Assembly (NCBI RefSeq): GCF_001522545.3
Contig: NC_031768.1
Span: 88,224,431-88,288,430, forward strand
Direction: 5' to 3'
From: Parus major
Lineage: Eukaryota > Chordata > Aves > Passeriformes > Paridae
Length of the DNA: 64,000 bases
The position numbers and the translations under genes are program-made. Shown here in pieces: positions 48,126 through 60,874 of this stretch. Position 1 is the first letter of the stretch. Each line of letters starts with the position of its first letter. The notes beneath the pieces were generated by a model. That model made no database searches. It saw only the letters and a list, made by a program, of their open reading frames with translations, and was not told where the DNA came from.

Positions 48126-48343
48126 TTAAGTTGGACATTAGGAAGAATTTCTTCACAGACAAGATGATTAGACACTGGAATGGGCTGCCCAGGAAGGTGA
48201 TGGAGTCACTGTCCCTGTTTAAGGAAAAGCTGGATGTGGCACTTAGTGTCATGGTCTGGTTGCAATGGTGGTGTTCAGTGATAGATTGGACGGGACAATC
48301 TCAGAGGTCTTTTCCAGTGTTATCAATTCTGTGATTCTGTGAT
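48126..48343 (+). mobile_element. CR1 LINE 3' end, plus strand
   Basis: One frame keeps a recognisable CR1 ORF2 C-terminal peptide ([19 protein letters not shown] at 48134-48190, then [16 protein letters not shown]). It is followed by the usual 3' part with TGGTCTGGTTG, GACGGGACAATCTCAGAGG and a tail of ATTCTGTG repeats ending near 48343. This is a 5'-truncated avian CR1 copy with well-preserved termini, so relatively young among the repeats in this window. It encodes no functional protein. Confidence 0.88.
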
Positions 48344-50581
48344 CTCAGAGAAGATGTAAGACTTCTGGTTAATGGTTTAGAACATGAGAAAGTATACAAA
48401 CAGATGTTACTGTGATTTGTGAAGCACCCTGTCTCTTTTTGTTGAAGGCCAAATTGATGAACCATTCCTACGGAGACCTAAGCATAGTGACCCCCACTCA
48501 TGCTTATTTCTCCAATGTTTTGAGGTAGAATAATTTGGGCTAGAGGAAGAAGATAAATTTGCTCCTGTGTCACTGGGGTAGTGGAGCAGGGAGCAAATGT
48601 CTCAGCCCCTCTGTACTCTCAGATTGATTATCTGTCCTGTGGCCAAAGAACTCCAGAAGATTACCTCATATTATCTTGAATCACCGTGTGTGTAGGATAT
48701 TAGTTTTGGATGTAGGGCTGGTCTCCATGTAGCAATTCTCTATGCATAAGTTTGTGCTACTCCTTTACACAGATGGACCTCTTATTGCCTCAGCCCAACT
48801 TGGAAGTCCATGGGAGACATAAAGAACTCCCTCTTCAAAATGGATTGGGAGCAATAAGTACTGAACCCTTCTCGTGTCCTGCAGAATTTCTACATTGTAC
48901 TGACAGATTGTCTAAATGACTGACAAAGCTCACTGAAAACACCCCTCAGGCAAAATGTCCTCTGTCCAGTGACATCACCTAGGGCTCTCATGAAAGATAA
49001 AAGCTTCCTGATGATACTTGGGACTGGAAGTTACCTATAAACCATCAGTCAAACAGTTTTTGTCTGTACCACAGCAAAATGGATTTTCCAGAAATGTTTC
49101 CATGTGGCAGGAGGTGAGGATGGTGGTTCTGTGGGTGGTATCCTCACTGCCTCCTTCTCAACCATAGCTCTCTGCACTGATGTGCAAGTTGCTCCAGGAG
49201 ACACTCTCTGAGACTTTAAACCCCAGACCCAGCTGCCACAACCTCAGGGTTGTTAAAGAGTTTCTGGCATTTTCTTGGCATGGAAGGAATTTTACATGCC
49301 ATGATTTCATTGCTTTTTTAGAACAGATTGTCACTTTCTGTCTCCTTAGGTTTTGTTTTCAGACAGAGATACCTCTTTCTTTCTCCAAGTGCAGAGAACC
49401 CATGTAAATAGCTGTTTTGTTCATTCACTGGGATGCTTTTACTGGTGTGATCAGTGAGGACACTGTAAAATTTTGTTTCTGTATGTTCTCTGAAATCCAC
49501 AGAGCTCTTCCTGAGCCATTTGACAGAGTGTTTCACATAATTTTATTCTTTCCTTAATCATTTATATAACATATAATTTTTATAATACTATTTTATTAAA
49601 AATAAGGTTCAAAACATAAACACATTGCTTTGTAGGATGTATTGTGCATTATTTTGATGCAATGTGGGTGTGCAACACTGCTATTTGCAAAATTTCATCT
49701 TAGCCCTCTGTCTGAAAATGAGGACTGAATATATACAGCATATCTACCTAATAAATACATGAAATATTTTTTAAAGAAATGACCACCTGACTCAACATGC
49801 CAGCCCAGACTTTTCAACTAGTTAAATATCACTTTTTTGTTGGTTTGTTCATTTTTTGAGCAAACCTCCTTCTTCTCCCCAGTACTGGTGGTTGTGTCAT
49901 GTGATCTTTTCTGCAGTTTGCTTCAGTCGTTTCCTTGGAAGCATATTCCATATGTTTACTATCACCTTTTTTTTTGGCCTTTAGTAGCCTAGAGCATTTT
50001 CTTCACCAAAAGCTTCATGGTTATCCTTCCAGGAAATATCATTGCTCAAAAAAAGTTTTATAGTAGCAAATAAAACACATTTCCAGAACAGTGCTGCCAA
50101 ATAGCAAAATAAAAAAAAAAATGTTCCTTGTTTTTGATGATGAAAATATTAAAGGGAATAAAATACTGTGGTGTTTAAAAATAACCAACTCTTTAATAGT
50201 ACTGTAGGAGAATATTCAATTAAATGGAATGTAGTTTTCCAGTAAGCCCATCTTATCTTAGCTTGAAACAACAGGTTGAATTAATATTTTCCATTTCTGT
50301 TTTTCATCTATATTTTGTACTCCTGCCATTGCTGCTACTATTTATATTTTATGTTGAGAGTCTTTTTTTTCAGCTGTTTAAAAAATATTTTACAAAAGCA
50401 GCCAGATATCATGTTAGAAACTCAAAGCCCCAAATCAGGCTGTAAATCACAAAACCCCATACACATATATGCCATATAAAAGGCCGCTGTACTATTCTTT
50501 AGCACTTCCTGTGTTGACTTTCCTCTTAGCCCTCACAGTAGGTAGAATTGAAGGGTCTTACCTGGCTTTTTTACTTTGCAG
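48344..50581 (+). other. TBX15: TBX15 intron 1, final segment and acceptor
   Basis: No gene was recognised. The segment is AT-rich, especially at 49540-50200. It ends in a pyrimidine-rich tract and TTACTTTGCAG, the splice acceptor of the exon at 50582. A 73-codon frame at 50224-50445 has no resemblance to TBX15. Confidence 0.7.
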
Positions 50582-50795
50582 ACTCAGAACAGAGCACTGG
50601 GTCGGACACAGAGGTGCTGGCAGAAAGGACATCCTGCTCATTTGGCTCCCATTCTGACCTAACATCTGGTGGCTCAGGCCCTCAGCCTCCTCCGCCTTCA
50701 TCCATGGAAGAGATCCAGGTAGAGCTGCAGTGTGCGGACCTCTGGAAAAGATTTCATGACATTGGGACAGAGATGATCATCACGAAAGCAGGCAG
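50582..50795 (+). CDS. TBX15: TBX15 exon 2 (linker and start of T-box), partial CDS
   Basis: TBX15 is a nuclear T-box transcription factor. In mammals it acts in limb and axial skeleton growth, craniofacial and dermal patterning, and fat and muscle fibre identity. This 214-nt exon begins after TTTGCAG with the last two bases of a split codon, giving (D)[11 protein letters not shown], and ends GCAG|GTAAGA. It encodes an acidic, Ser-rich linker, a Pro run (QPPPPSS), then [19 protein letters not shown] and [10 protein letters not shown], the beginning of the T-box. [13 protein letters not shown] distinguishes TBX15 from the paralogue TBX18. Mammalian TBX15 has a short isoform starting at Met107 in this exon. 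The aligned codon here is proline (CCT, 50695-50697), and the first Met is three codons later at 50704. The upstream N-terminal exon was not found in the window. Both exon ends are in phase 2-type splits consistent with the next exon. Confidence 0.95.
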
Positions 50796-53700
50796 GTAAG
50801 ACATCTCTGGCTTTCTGTCTAGTTACAAAAGAAATCATAACCAAACAAACAAATTTTTATTTCACTGTTTCTTTTTTTTTTAAGAAAGAATTTTTTTTCT
50901 CCTTCTTGATAATCCAAATGGATAAACATGCATGAAAAATTAAATAGCTGTCTGAGTTTCTCAGCTGTGTCTCCCATTAGCTTTCTAAAGACAAGTTGTT
51001 TCATATGACTGTTTGAATAAGTGGCTCCAAGGGAGAACTGGCAGCTGCAGGAAACCATTGGGGATAGTTGTTCCTTTGAACAAACAAATCAGGAAACAAT
51101 CATTGTACTGTTGGCTGAACTGAATTTAAGATAAGGTAGGAATTTGGGGGCCAGCCATTTGAGTTTCCTTTCAAGTTTCCATAGCACTTCATGAATTTAT
51201 TGATTTAATCTCAAATATAGTGAAATTCAAAGTCACCTTTGCATCGAATGAATGTCTTCCTGCAACTCTAAATAGATGCAGTGTAAATGACTTCCTGTAC
51301 AAAAGATGTGCAAGCCTAATGTTTTCCTTTGCTATTGCAGTGGTACCATGACAGCTGAGGTTAGAAAGAGCCACTGATTAGCCAGATTTTTTTAAAAGGC
51401 AAACCTCACCATGACAGGTTAGCCAAGGGGAAGATCTTCACTGCTGACTACTATTTAAAAATGGCAAGGGGTCTGTTTCCCAAAACACAACCTAGAGGTA
51501 CTTGTACATTTCTACAACCCTAACTAGGATTTTAAGGCACGTTTGCATTAGCAGACCGTTTCTTTCCTCCACCTAATGAGGTTTAAATTCCGATTGACGC
51601 GGAGAAGGAGGGCGTCAGCACCACGGACAGAGCCCGCCAGGGCGGCAAACACCGGGAGGGACCCGGGAGCTGTCCCGACTGTGCCGCAGAGATGCAGCAG
51701 GGAAATTTCACCCAAGTTTTGGGGAAAACCCACGGTGCTCTATTGTTTACAGCGTTGTTTCTTATCTGTGCTCTCAGAATTAGCCAGAACAGTTCGACTT
51801 GTTGTTTTATATGCTTGTGAAGTGAGTGTTATTGCTCTCTAGCCCCACAAAGTCCAGATAATTCAAGGAAAGTTATGCTGGACAAAGAACCCAGATGATC
51901 CCTGAAAAAGATTATCAGAGGCAGATTAGGTCCCGGTTTTAGATTTCAGTGGCAAAGGAAGAATTTTTCATCAGTACAGAGTGGGCTGCTGGTTTTGACC
52001 TTTTGCCTCAAATGGAAGAGGCAAAGTAACAGGAATGATATCACTTGCTATTGTGCAACACCTCTTCTCTGGAAATGTTAAAGCAGAGAAACAGAGAAAA
52101 TCATTACTCTCCTCTTTTCATAGGTGGTGGCATTGAGACCTGAGCAGATCAAGTGATCTGTCCAGCATCATTAAATATGGCACTGGAAGAACCAGCTTCC
52201 TTCTTTCTGAGTTTATCATCCTGGTGCCTGGACCATGCTGCTTCAGAAACTTAAAATAATACATTATTACCTGTTAGATTAAGCATAATTAATTCTCTGA
52301 TGATACATGGACTAGATAGACTTAAAAGCAGAATAAAAATCTCTATGCCCACCAGTTCAAACCAAAATGTCTGGAACTTATTGGCAGCTCACAATTTTCT
52401 GAATGAAGTATGTGACCTTTCTGACATCTTACAAGCTCCAGTGAGAATAATTCTTTCACTTTCAGAAGACCATGTATCACAATAGAATCATAACTTCCCT
52501 TGCAAATAATTTATTCATTATAATCTGAAATAATATTCTTTCTCCTTGAAATGCTTGGAATTATTTGAGTACTGATGGCCAACTGTCACATCACTGCCCA
52601 CAGAAAATCTATGTAATTACTAAATAGATGTGGTTTTTTTCTGCTTGATGATGTTCTTCTCCAGATGTGATGTTAACAATATTGGAGGGCTGCTGTTTTT
52701 TTCTTTTTCTGTTGACTACATTTGTAGGTTAATCATAATGAGCATAATGAAGAGCTGGGCAGTTTCTTTCAGTAATAACACCTATTTATTGAGGATGATC
52801 TTTACAGGTGTGATATAATTTGAAAATTAAATGGTTGAACAGTTCAACAGGTTAAACAGTTTTCTCTCAGAGAAGATGTGTCTGTGATGGGTGAGAACTG
52901 AGTCTAGCAATCCTGTTTCTCCATATGGGATGCATGATATATGATGCATTCCAGAGATTAGATTTTATTATTTCTGGCATAAATAACAGCACTAGTGTTA
53001 TTCCCTGAAGATTTCCTACTACTTATTCAAATTGTAAGAGACACAAAGTGTAATTTGCATCTGCTTCCTTCCTCACAGAAGATTTTGCTCTTGTTGCTTT
53101 CTCTTTGGAAACCCTGAGTCCCATAAGGCCCACTTGTTTTGAAAGCCATTATAATTACAGACTCAGTTGCCTATAACTACAGCTGCTCCTTAATTTTCTA
53201 TGACTTGTAAGGCACTGCCTGGTTCCTGCATGTCCCCACAATGTCTCTGCTCTCGCTGTGTAATGCTAATTTCTAAACTACATTCTCATTTCAAATGTAT
53301 TTCTGCCTATGTCAGGCACACTGCACTTTTTGACTTTCAGACTCCTACTCTCACTCACTTTTACTCACTCTCAGTTCTTTGCTGTTTTTCTTTCCTTGAT
53401 GCTGTGTTTATAGATGTCTTTTTTTTTCTCTTTAACTTACTCCAGTCCTCTTACAACTCTTCCTTTTTCCTTTCCACTGAAACACTTTTATTTAGATTTT
53501 GATCAGATGCTTATAACAAGCCTCCTTTGTTCCTTGTGTAAAAGATGCAAATGGCTGTCAGCTGCAGTCATTCAAATCTGCAATTTACCTTTATCTCCTT
53601 TTTGTTTGAAAGGCAACCTTGGACTCTGTACAAAATAAATTAATTCATCGTAAGACCCAGGTCATACTGATTTCAACAACCGGTCCTAAAATAATTTTTA

Positions 53701-56700
53701 ACTCTTTTTCTCTACTCTCCTTTACTAAAAGTGATCATATTGGCAGCATCAGTGGAGGAATTTGAAACCTTTTCCACATCCCTACAATCCCTGTCTAATG
53801 TCCATGGTCACCTGAGCTGCAGGGGTAAATCTGTTAGTTAACAGATGCATAGAAGTGCTGCTCAAAGTGGGGAAAAAAGTGCACTTACTCCTGGGGAAAT
53901 ACACTGTAGGGAGTGCTTGGAGTCCTCTGGATCTGTAAGGGAATGGCAGCCTACTGTTTATGGAGGTAGTTTTATGGGTGCTACCATGAATACCAGCACG
54001 TCCAAGAGGTATCATTCTGGCAACACAGGTTCTGCCTTAACAGAGCCTGGATCTCATCTCAGCAACGGGGGAAATGATCTCATCTGTCATACCACAGTTA
54101 TCATGTGCTGCAGGATGGCTCAAACCAAAATGCTGATGGCCAGGATCGAGAGTAAGACTGGAAAAAGCCATCAGTGAGTGAAACAGGTGACCTTGTCCTC
54201 TCCTGACTTCTCTGTGCCTCCTGAGAGGTTAAATGGTACTTAACCTGCAGTCTTTGCGTTGCTGAAATCATGAGTCTGAGTTGTTTGTAGCATGTACTTG
54301 GGGCTGTACACATTACCAGGTGTTATTTTTCCTTTTCAGTGGAAAGAAGGGTGGGTCCAAAAATGCTCCTCAGTTAGAGAGAGCAGCAGAGATTTTGTAA
54401 TCAAGCTCTGTTGATGCTGAAGGGGCCCATGGAGAGGACTTCTCAGAGCAAGGCCTGGCGGGCTACAGCTACCAAACTGCTTTTTAGAGTTCCTGGCCTC
54501 ATGGGCCAGATAAGCTTGCTCCAGCTTCCAGAAGAATGTCCCCTTTGAGAGCAACTGAGAAGATCTGTTGGTCTCCCTCTCCTTCATAAACAATAAATCC
54601 ATTTGCTACCAAGCCCTGACCTCAGCTTTTCCTCTCAAAACACACATCTCTACATGATCTCATGCTGCAGAGGGAAACAGAAGGGCATTTCTCCACTGCC
54701 TTTCATTTCCTTGCCCTGCCTTCCTTTCCTTCACTCCTTACCACATTTGTTTCTCTACAGAAATGTACATTTGGCATCAGTCTTAAATGCAGGGAAATAT
54801 GAGATATGAAATAACAAGGTTAACTTCAGGTTGCCCTGTAAACTCACACACATTGTAAACACTGTGCATACTTAATCTGCAGACCTAAATCAGATTATTT
54901 TGCAAAGTTTCTCAACTGGATTTTTTTTATATATATCTGGGAAATGACTGCTCTGCTTATCACTGAAATAGACACATTTTCTTTTGCTACAATTGAAGAG
55001 AACATCCCTTCATTTTAGGCTTCGAATTTAGTAGATGTCACCCTTATACAAGTCTACTCTTATCTATGCTCCTAACTTAAGGGTAATAATCTGAATCATT
55101 ATTCTAATGTGAAAAAAAATCCATTTTGGGGATATACCTGTGATCCTCCACCTATGACCAGTTTTCTCAAAGTAAAATTAAACTATATTTTAAAAGGAAG
55201 TCTTAAATACCATCACCAAAAGATATACTGCTAGCTGCCACAACCAATTTTTTGTTGAAAGTTCCCCAACATGATTCTTAATATGAGTACACACTCCTGC
55301 ACTGGCAAATACTTTTAAACCAAATTCTAGAGATATTTATCTATCATTAGCTTTCTTCACATTTGATGTTCATAAACTTCAATCTCATTATGGAAGAAAA
55401 CAGAAATTGAGGTGACTGAGGCACATAGCTGTTACTAAAATGCTTTTAAAAACACTTCTAAGTGGTCCTAAAGCAGTAGTAGTAACTTATTTCATATCAC
55501 ATCATATTTCCCCTAAAAGGGTACTGTGTTTAAGTTCACAGTCTAAGTTTAGGAAGACTCTTTTCCTGCTGAGTGGTAAAGCTAACATATAAATAACTTG
55601 ATCATCCCAAACTGATGCTGATATAAAACCTCCTACTAAAATATATCAGATGTCATCACATGTTCCCTATGAAAACAGACAGCCTTTGTGCCCATAGCTT
55701 TGACAATGAAGCTGACACCTATCTAGATGAAAGATTCTTGACTGTTTATTAACACAACCATATCCAAACGGCCTGAATTCCTTCCAAACCTATGAGCCTC
55801 TTGTTTTCTATAAGGCTGGTGCCTCTGGGCAACCAAGAGCCAGCCAAGAGGAAATGCAGAAAACAGGGACTTTACCAGGATTATACACGAGCACATCCCT
55901 AAGTCTCCACTGTTTGCCTTTTCCATTTCCCTTTTTCCACACAGCAGTGCTGCTGGAGACCTGCTGTGACAGTTCCAGCCACATCTTTATGGAAAAGGAA
56001 CCTCAGTTAGTTTTATACCCACAGAAAAAAGAAAAACAGTAATAATTTACAAAACTTTAAAGGTACACTTAAACCTTAGAGAAAGTACTGGGATCAGCTG
56101 AGCTCTCTCCGATCATTTTAGAGATTAGCCTCTAAGCCTGCTGAACGGTCTGTGGTAATCTTTTACAAGGTATTTCATAAGCAAACAACCCCACAGGCTA
56201 TACTGCAACTTTACACGGGGCTGAAGATTTGGAGAGAGCTTCTTTGGGACACACAGTGCATTCAATTTTCCCAACACAGTGTGCAGACTTAGACCCAAAG
56301 AGACTCTGATTTAATCCTGGGTTTTTCATCAACCTCTGAAACATGACCTGCCTCTTTAGCTGCTCCCAAGCCACCTCTCTCTAATTAAAGAGAGCTGGAC
56401 TGTAAAATGCCACATCCTGTACCCATTTGGCTTGGCAGATTTAATGAGCCATTGTGGCAGAAACAAGGTAATGCCCTCAAGCCATTGAAGACTAATCCAT
56501 TATTCCTTCCTCACCTCCCCCCCAGTCATTCTACTAGCAAACTCACACCATCAGTTGCACAAATCGCTCTCTCCTTGAAGGGTTTCTGCAGACGATTTTT
56601 CTGACAGTTTTACGTCTCTCATAACTTGGGTTAGCTGTGCTGTGGCAGCTGTGGGGTGGTGCTCTCCCCACCCCCCACGATAAATGCCCTTTTCCAAAGC

Positions 56701-58496
56701 AGATGCAGTTACTAATAGGTCAGTCAGATCTTATCTTCTCAGTGTGGGCTGAAATAAAAGAGCTGTGGGTAGGGGCAAAGGCTGAGCATCAACTTCCTAC
56801 TCCTTCCCACCCTTTTCTGCAAGTGCCTATGTGTGGCTTGGCTGGGAAAGAATGAAATAGATTCTCATGATCACATCCCTGTCGTGCCAAGTTTGAGAGA
56901 TACTTCTGGAGATGTTGACACAATCTTTCCTGCTTTCTTCCTCTTCCAGGCTGCATTCACTAGCAATACTTTGAGAAACAGAAATGTTGAAATAAGAACT
57001 AAATCTTTTTCTCTGCCATTTCACAGCTTCTCACTAAATAGAAGGGAAAGTGTCATGATGGTTTGTAGGGATGGCTTCTAGAAACATTTCTTGTACACTT
57101 TCCTACTATTTTGGTATTGTGATTTTAAATTGCCCTTTAATATCCTCCCTCCATCCACATGCTTCCCTCCTGGAAGGATGTATCTACTTATCAGAAAAGC
57201 AGAATATGATTTTGCATAAGCATCCAGTACTTTTTGGGGTTTCTCCTACCAAAGCTTTGTATTTTCTAGGCAGAAGTCATTCAGTTAACACCATCCTATA
57301 GGACCTCAGCTTAAGTTTTTCTCAGATAAAGGCTGAGAAGCCACTCAGCTAGAGCTCAGGTCTGAGTCAGTGAAACAATGCAGGGTTTTTTCAGCGCTCT
57401 TCTCTGACTCCGGTGTTGCTAGATGCCTTCTGCACCTCATTCAGTTCAGCTCCTCGGATTTTATGAAGGTGTAAAAATACCACATTAGTTGCAAATATAA
57501 TATGGCATAAGTAATTCCCTCAGCATGCTCTTTGAGGGAGGTGTAGAATAGAAATTGGTCTACTGGCCACCATAAAATTTTTAAGGAAGAGAAATTAGGC
57601 CATAGGCATACTAACACTAACATACTTTAAGGCTGAAATTGTTCTGGTCTATTCTTTTCTGAAATAATTGCCTAGCTACAAGCACTCCCACAACAGTGAC
57701 TGTGCTTAGCAGAGCTTAACTTGTGCTCAGACAAGAAGAAAAAGGCTGGGAATTACTTCTCTTTAGTGTAGAGTTGCATACCTTGTCTATCAGGAGAAAA
57801 TGCTTAAGATAGATCTGGATCATATGGCTTACAAAAGACAACATCTATTAAAAAGATTGCACAAAACACTGCCATGACTTTGAGGAAACAATGACAATAA
57901 TGCCAGTGTTTGTATTGAATATGAAATACATTCCTAATAAGCAGATTAATTTGGGGAATGTTTTTTCTTAAGTAACTATAAACATGAGAGTGATCTTTCA
58001 GGACGATGTATTTGCTTTAAATGTTACCTGAATGCTTTCAAACTCTATACTGAAATGTGGTATTCTCAAAAAAAAGAGAACTAAAATGATCCAGCATTAA
58101 ATGGGATATGAGAGAAGGGTTACAAATATATGGCCAGTGGGAAAAACACAAAGTAAAAGGCACACTGCCCATCCTAGAAAAGCCTTAGAGAGGATGATTT
58201 GTGTGAAGCGTAGCAGAACTGTCTGCTAGGAACTGGGAACAGAGTGCTTGATTGTCAGTATTCTATCATTACTTACAGGTTGTTAGTGCGTTACCCCTTT
58301 TTCTAAATGAGAAAAATACTGAATATTCAAACCACTGCCAGCACAGTCTTTTCTACCCACACCAAGCCCAGAGGAATCATGCCAAGGACTGGGCTGTGTA
58401 AAGTAGCATGCTTATGGTGCCAGAGAGAGGGGCAAGAAACCTCTTCAGCTTCCTTATTCACCATTTTCTTCCTTGTTTCTACTCTTAATTTCCTAG
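50796..58496 (+). other. TBX15: TBX15 intron 2 (7701 nt)
   Basis: The intron begins GTAAGA and ends TTAATTTCCTAG. It contains an isolated CpG cluster at 51590-51700, an AGGTGTGA T-box half-site at 52806-52813, and a long pyrimidine-rich stretch at about 53330-53490. No transposon was recognised in it. Open frames such as 53845-54177 and 53200-53502 are unsupported. Confidence 0.9.
51590..51700. promoter_or_regulatory. Isolated CpG cluster within intron 2
   Basis: About ten CpG dinucleotides fall in roughly 100 bases, including TTGACGCGG, GGGCGTCAGC, CCCGCC and ACCCGGGAG, whereas the surrounding several kilobases are CpG-poor. It could be a small intronic promoter or enhancer, or a GC-rich repeat fragment. 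The TGACGC and GCGTCA pair near both ends resembles CRE/ATF half-sites. It lies about 800 bases after exon 2. Confidence 0.3.
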
Positions 58497-58598
58497 GAGA
58501 ATGTTTCCAGCCATGAGGGTGAAAATTACAGGCTTGGATCCCCACCAGCAGTATTATATTGCCATGGACATTGTCCCTGTGGATAACAAGAGATACAG
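58497..58598 (+). CDS. TBX15: TBX15 exon 3 (T-box core), partial CDS
   Basis: This 102-nt exon completes the split Arg codon and encodes [20 protein letters not shown] and [13 protein letters not shown], then the first two bases of the next Arg codon. RRMFPxMRVK is a hallmark of the T-box fold; the paired arginines and the following strand help form the DNA-contact surface. It is flanked by TTTCCTAG and ACAG|GTAAGC. KITGLDP (T rather than S) fits TBX15. The exon is symmetric (a multiple of three with the same intron phase on both sides), so skipping it would keep the frame but remove 34 core residues. The reading frame is intact. Confidence 0.96.
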
Positions 58599-60346
58599 GT
58601 AAGCTTTTCAGGGGCAGAGGTGGGAATCTTGTAGCAACTTATTGTCAATGACACCTGCCATTTAATGACACCCACCATTGCAAAGGTGTGCTGGAGGAGA
58701 CCCTGATGGCTTACACCAACATAGTTGACTTGACCAGAATCTTTAGACACAAAACCAGAATTTTAATACAGTCTTTTGTACTTTTTGAATGAAATCTTTC
58801 TCTTTTCAAGTAGCAGTTTTCAATTGAGGAGATCTCTATCATGCATTTCCTGATTGACACGATCAGCAATGACTCTCTGAGGGAACCAATAACTGGAGTT
58901 ATCAATGGGGGTCTGCAGCCCCTAAAATTACCTCAGCAAGAAAGGAATGGGCAAGGAGCAGCTGAACTAAGCCAGGCCCCTCAGGTCTGGCCTGAACTGG
59001 ACTGGGTGATTTCTGTTTTAAAAGTGCCTACTGTCCAGCATAGCGGCCTCAGTGAATATTGATCCCTGACCTACAGTATGGAGTCACTGAGAAACTTTCC
59101 ACTGCTGACATAAAGACAGGAAGAAGAGATTTCTCTGATATTAATGGGCTTCTGATCTTAAAGAATACTCTGGAAAACTCATGAACCTCTGCATCTCAGA
59201 AAACTCTCCAGACTGACATGATTTATGTATTCTAATTTAAAGACCCCCGAGAGCAAGTCTTTTCTCCAGATAGTCTTGTTTGAACCACTTTTCAAGGATT
59301 CAAACTTGAACCTCTGCTTCAAATGCTAAATACTACATTTTTGCTCCCAAATTGTACAGAATTTTAATCAGGAAAATACTTTTCCTGGGAAGCAGCAAGA
59401 TAGTGTTTGTTACTCAGATGGATGTTTTTCCTCTCATTTCTAAGAGTGTGGTTCTAACAACATTGACATTGAAAATACGTTTATTTTCTTACCCTTCTTT
59501 TCTGTCCTTGTTAAGTTGCACGGCCACATAGAACAAACTACCAGGAAAAGAAAAGACCCCTCTTTTTTGCTTTTTCTCCCCCCATTTCCTGTGAAAATAC
59601 AAAAAATGAGTCACTGTTTTTAGGTAAAGACTGAGACATCTTAGCAGAGACCTAAAGAGGGGTAGCACAGGGCAGAACTCAGAGGTGTCAGTGGAACTGT
59701 TTGTGAAATGCTTTAGAGGGAAGGAGCTGCAGGGCAGGAAAAAAAAAGTGTCTAGGCAAAGCTGTGGTAGAGAAATTTATGGCATATATAGGATGGCTAG
59801 ATCAGGAACAAAAAAATGATTTTTCCCTCTAATCCCAATGTATGTAACACTATATGGAATTTCCTGTTTTGCAACATTTCAAACCAGCGATTCTCTTTTA
59901 TCGATTGTTTTAGCAGTATCCCTTGGATATTGCCCTTTCTGGGTGAAGCCAAATGTGTTTTCCAAAGTCTGGTATGAGATAGAATGCAGATTTCCAGAAA
60001 TTGCAGGATGTTTATTAATATTTTCAGCGATGACTTTGTTTACCCAGGTTTTACAGCCTCTTATTTTGGCTCAGAGAGGGTTAAGGAACTGAGAAGGCAC
60101 ATGTGGCAGAGTTTTACAGGGAAAATAACTGCAAGGTGGTTTTAATAAGAATTCAAGTCTGAACAAGTGGCTCAGGGGTAATCTGGCTTTCATTTAGAAG
60201 GTAGGAGGTTGCAATAAAGCACATTCTCCCCTGACTGCAAATGAGAGCTTGGGGTGCATGAGGGTGGCAGGGGAGGGGGAGCCTGGATGTGTTCCTGCAG
60301 TGAGTGAGTAACAATCTCCTTTAGCCACCTACCCTTCCTCTTTCAG
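58599..60346 (+). other. TBX15: TBX15 intron 3 (1748 nt)
   Basis: The intron starts GTAAGC and ends CTTCCTCTTTCAG. Nothing else was recognised. The small open frames within it, such as 58841-59062 and 59838-60092, do not continue the TBX15 frame. Confidence 0.92.
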
Positions 60347-60518
60347 GTATGTGTATCACAGCTCCAAGTGGATGGTGGCTGGCAACGCTGACTCCCCAGT
60401 GCCCCCGAGGGTTTACATCCACCCTGACTCCCTGGCTTCTGGAGACACCTGGATGAGGCAGGTGGTCAGTTTTGACAAGCTCAAGCTGACCAACAACGAG
60501 CTGGATGATCAAGGCCAT
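60347..60518 (+). CDS. TBX15: TBX15 exon 4 (T-box core), partial CDS
   Basis: This 172-nt exon reads [20 protein letters not shown], then [20 protein letters not shown] and [26 protein letters not shown] and the WMRQ...FDKLKLTNN block are canonical T-box core strands. [13 protein letters not shown] favours TBX15; TBX18, as I recall it, has SPASGETWMRQVI. The acceptor is TTTCAG|GTA and the donor is CCAT|GTAAGT. The exon ends at a codon boundary. It is GC-richer than its introns, as expected for coding DNA. The frame is intact, with no missing key residue. Confidence 0.97.
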
Positions 60519-60874
60519 GTAAGTTAGAAGTTAATCCTGGTGCCTGCTGAACCAGCCTTGCTCCACTCAGACTTGAAAGGGTGCTGCTACTGCTTTGATG
60601 CTCCTGTGTCCTGTTGGGCACACGTGTCTGTGGCTGCTTCCAGATTTATGGAGGTTTTTTTGGCTGTTTCAGTGCTTTTCCTCAAAATGTTGCCTGACCC
60701 TATAAAGCACCTTTCTCTTTGCTCACAGCAAAAACTTTGTCTCATACATGCTTGTAAGAAAAGGATAATTTTCTCCATATTAGCTCTTATTCCATCCCTG
60801 CTTTCTTGTACACCTGGATGTTGCATAGAATATTTTTTGGGAAAAATTTCCTTTTCCTTTTGTTTTCTTTTCAG
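60519..60874 (+). other. TBX15: TBX15 intron 4 (356 nt)
   Basis: This is a short intron from GTAAGT to TTTTCTTTTCAG. It carries an in-frame stop (TAG) at the fourth codon after the exon, so intron retention would truncate the protein inside the T-box. Confidence 0.94.
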
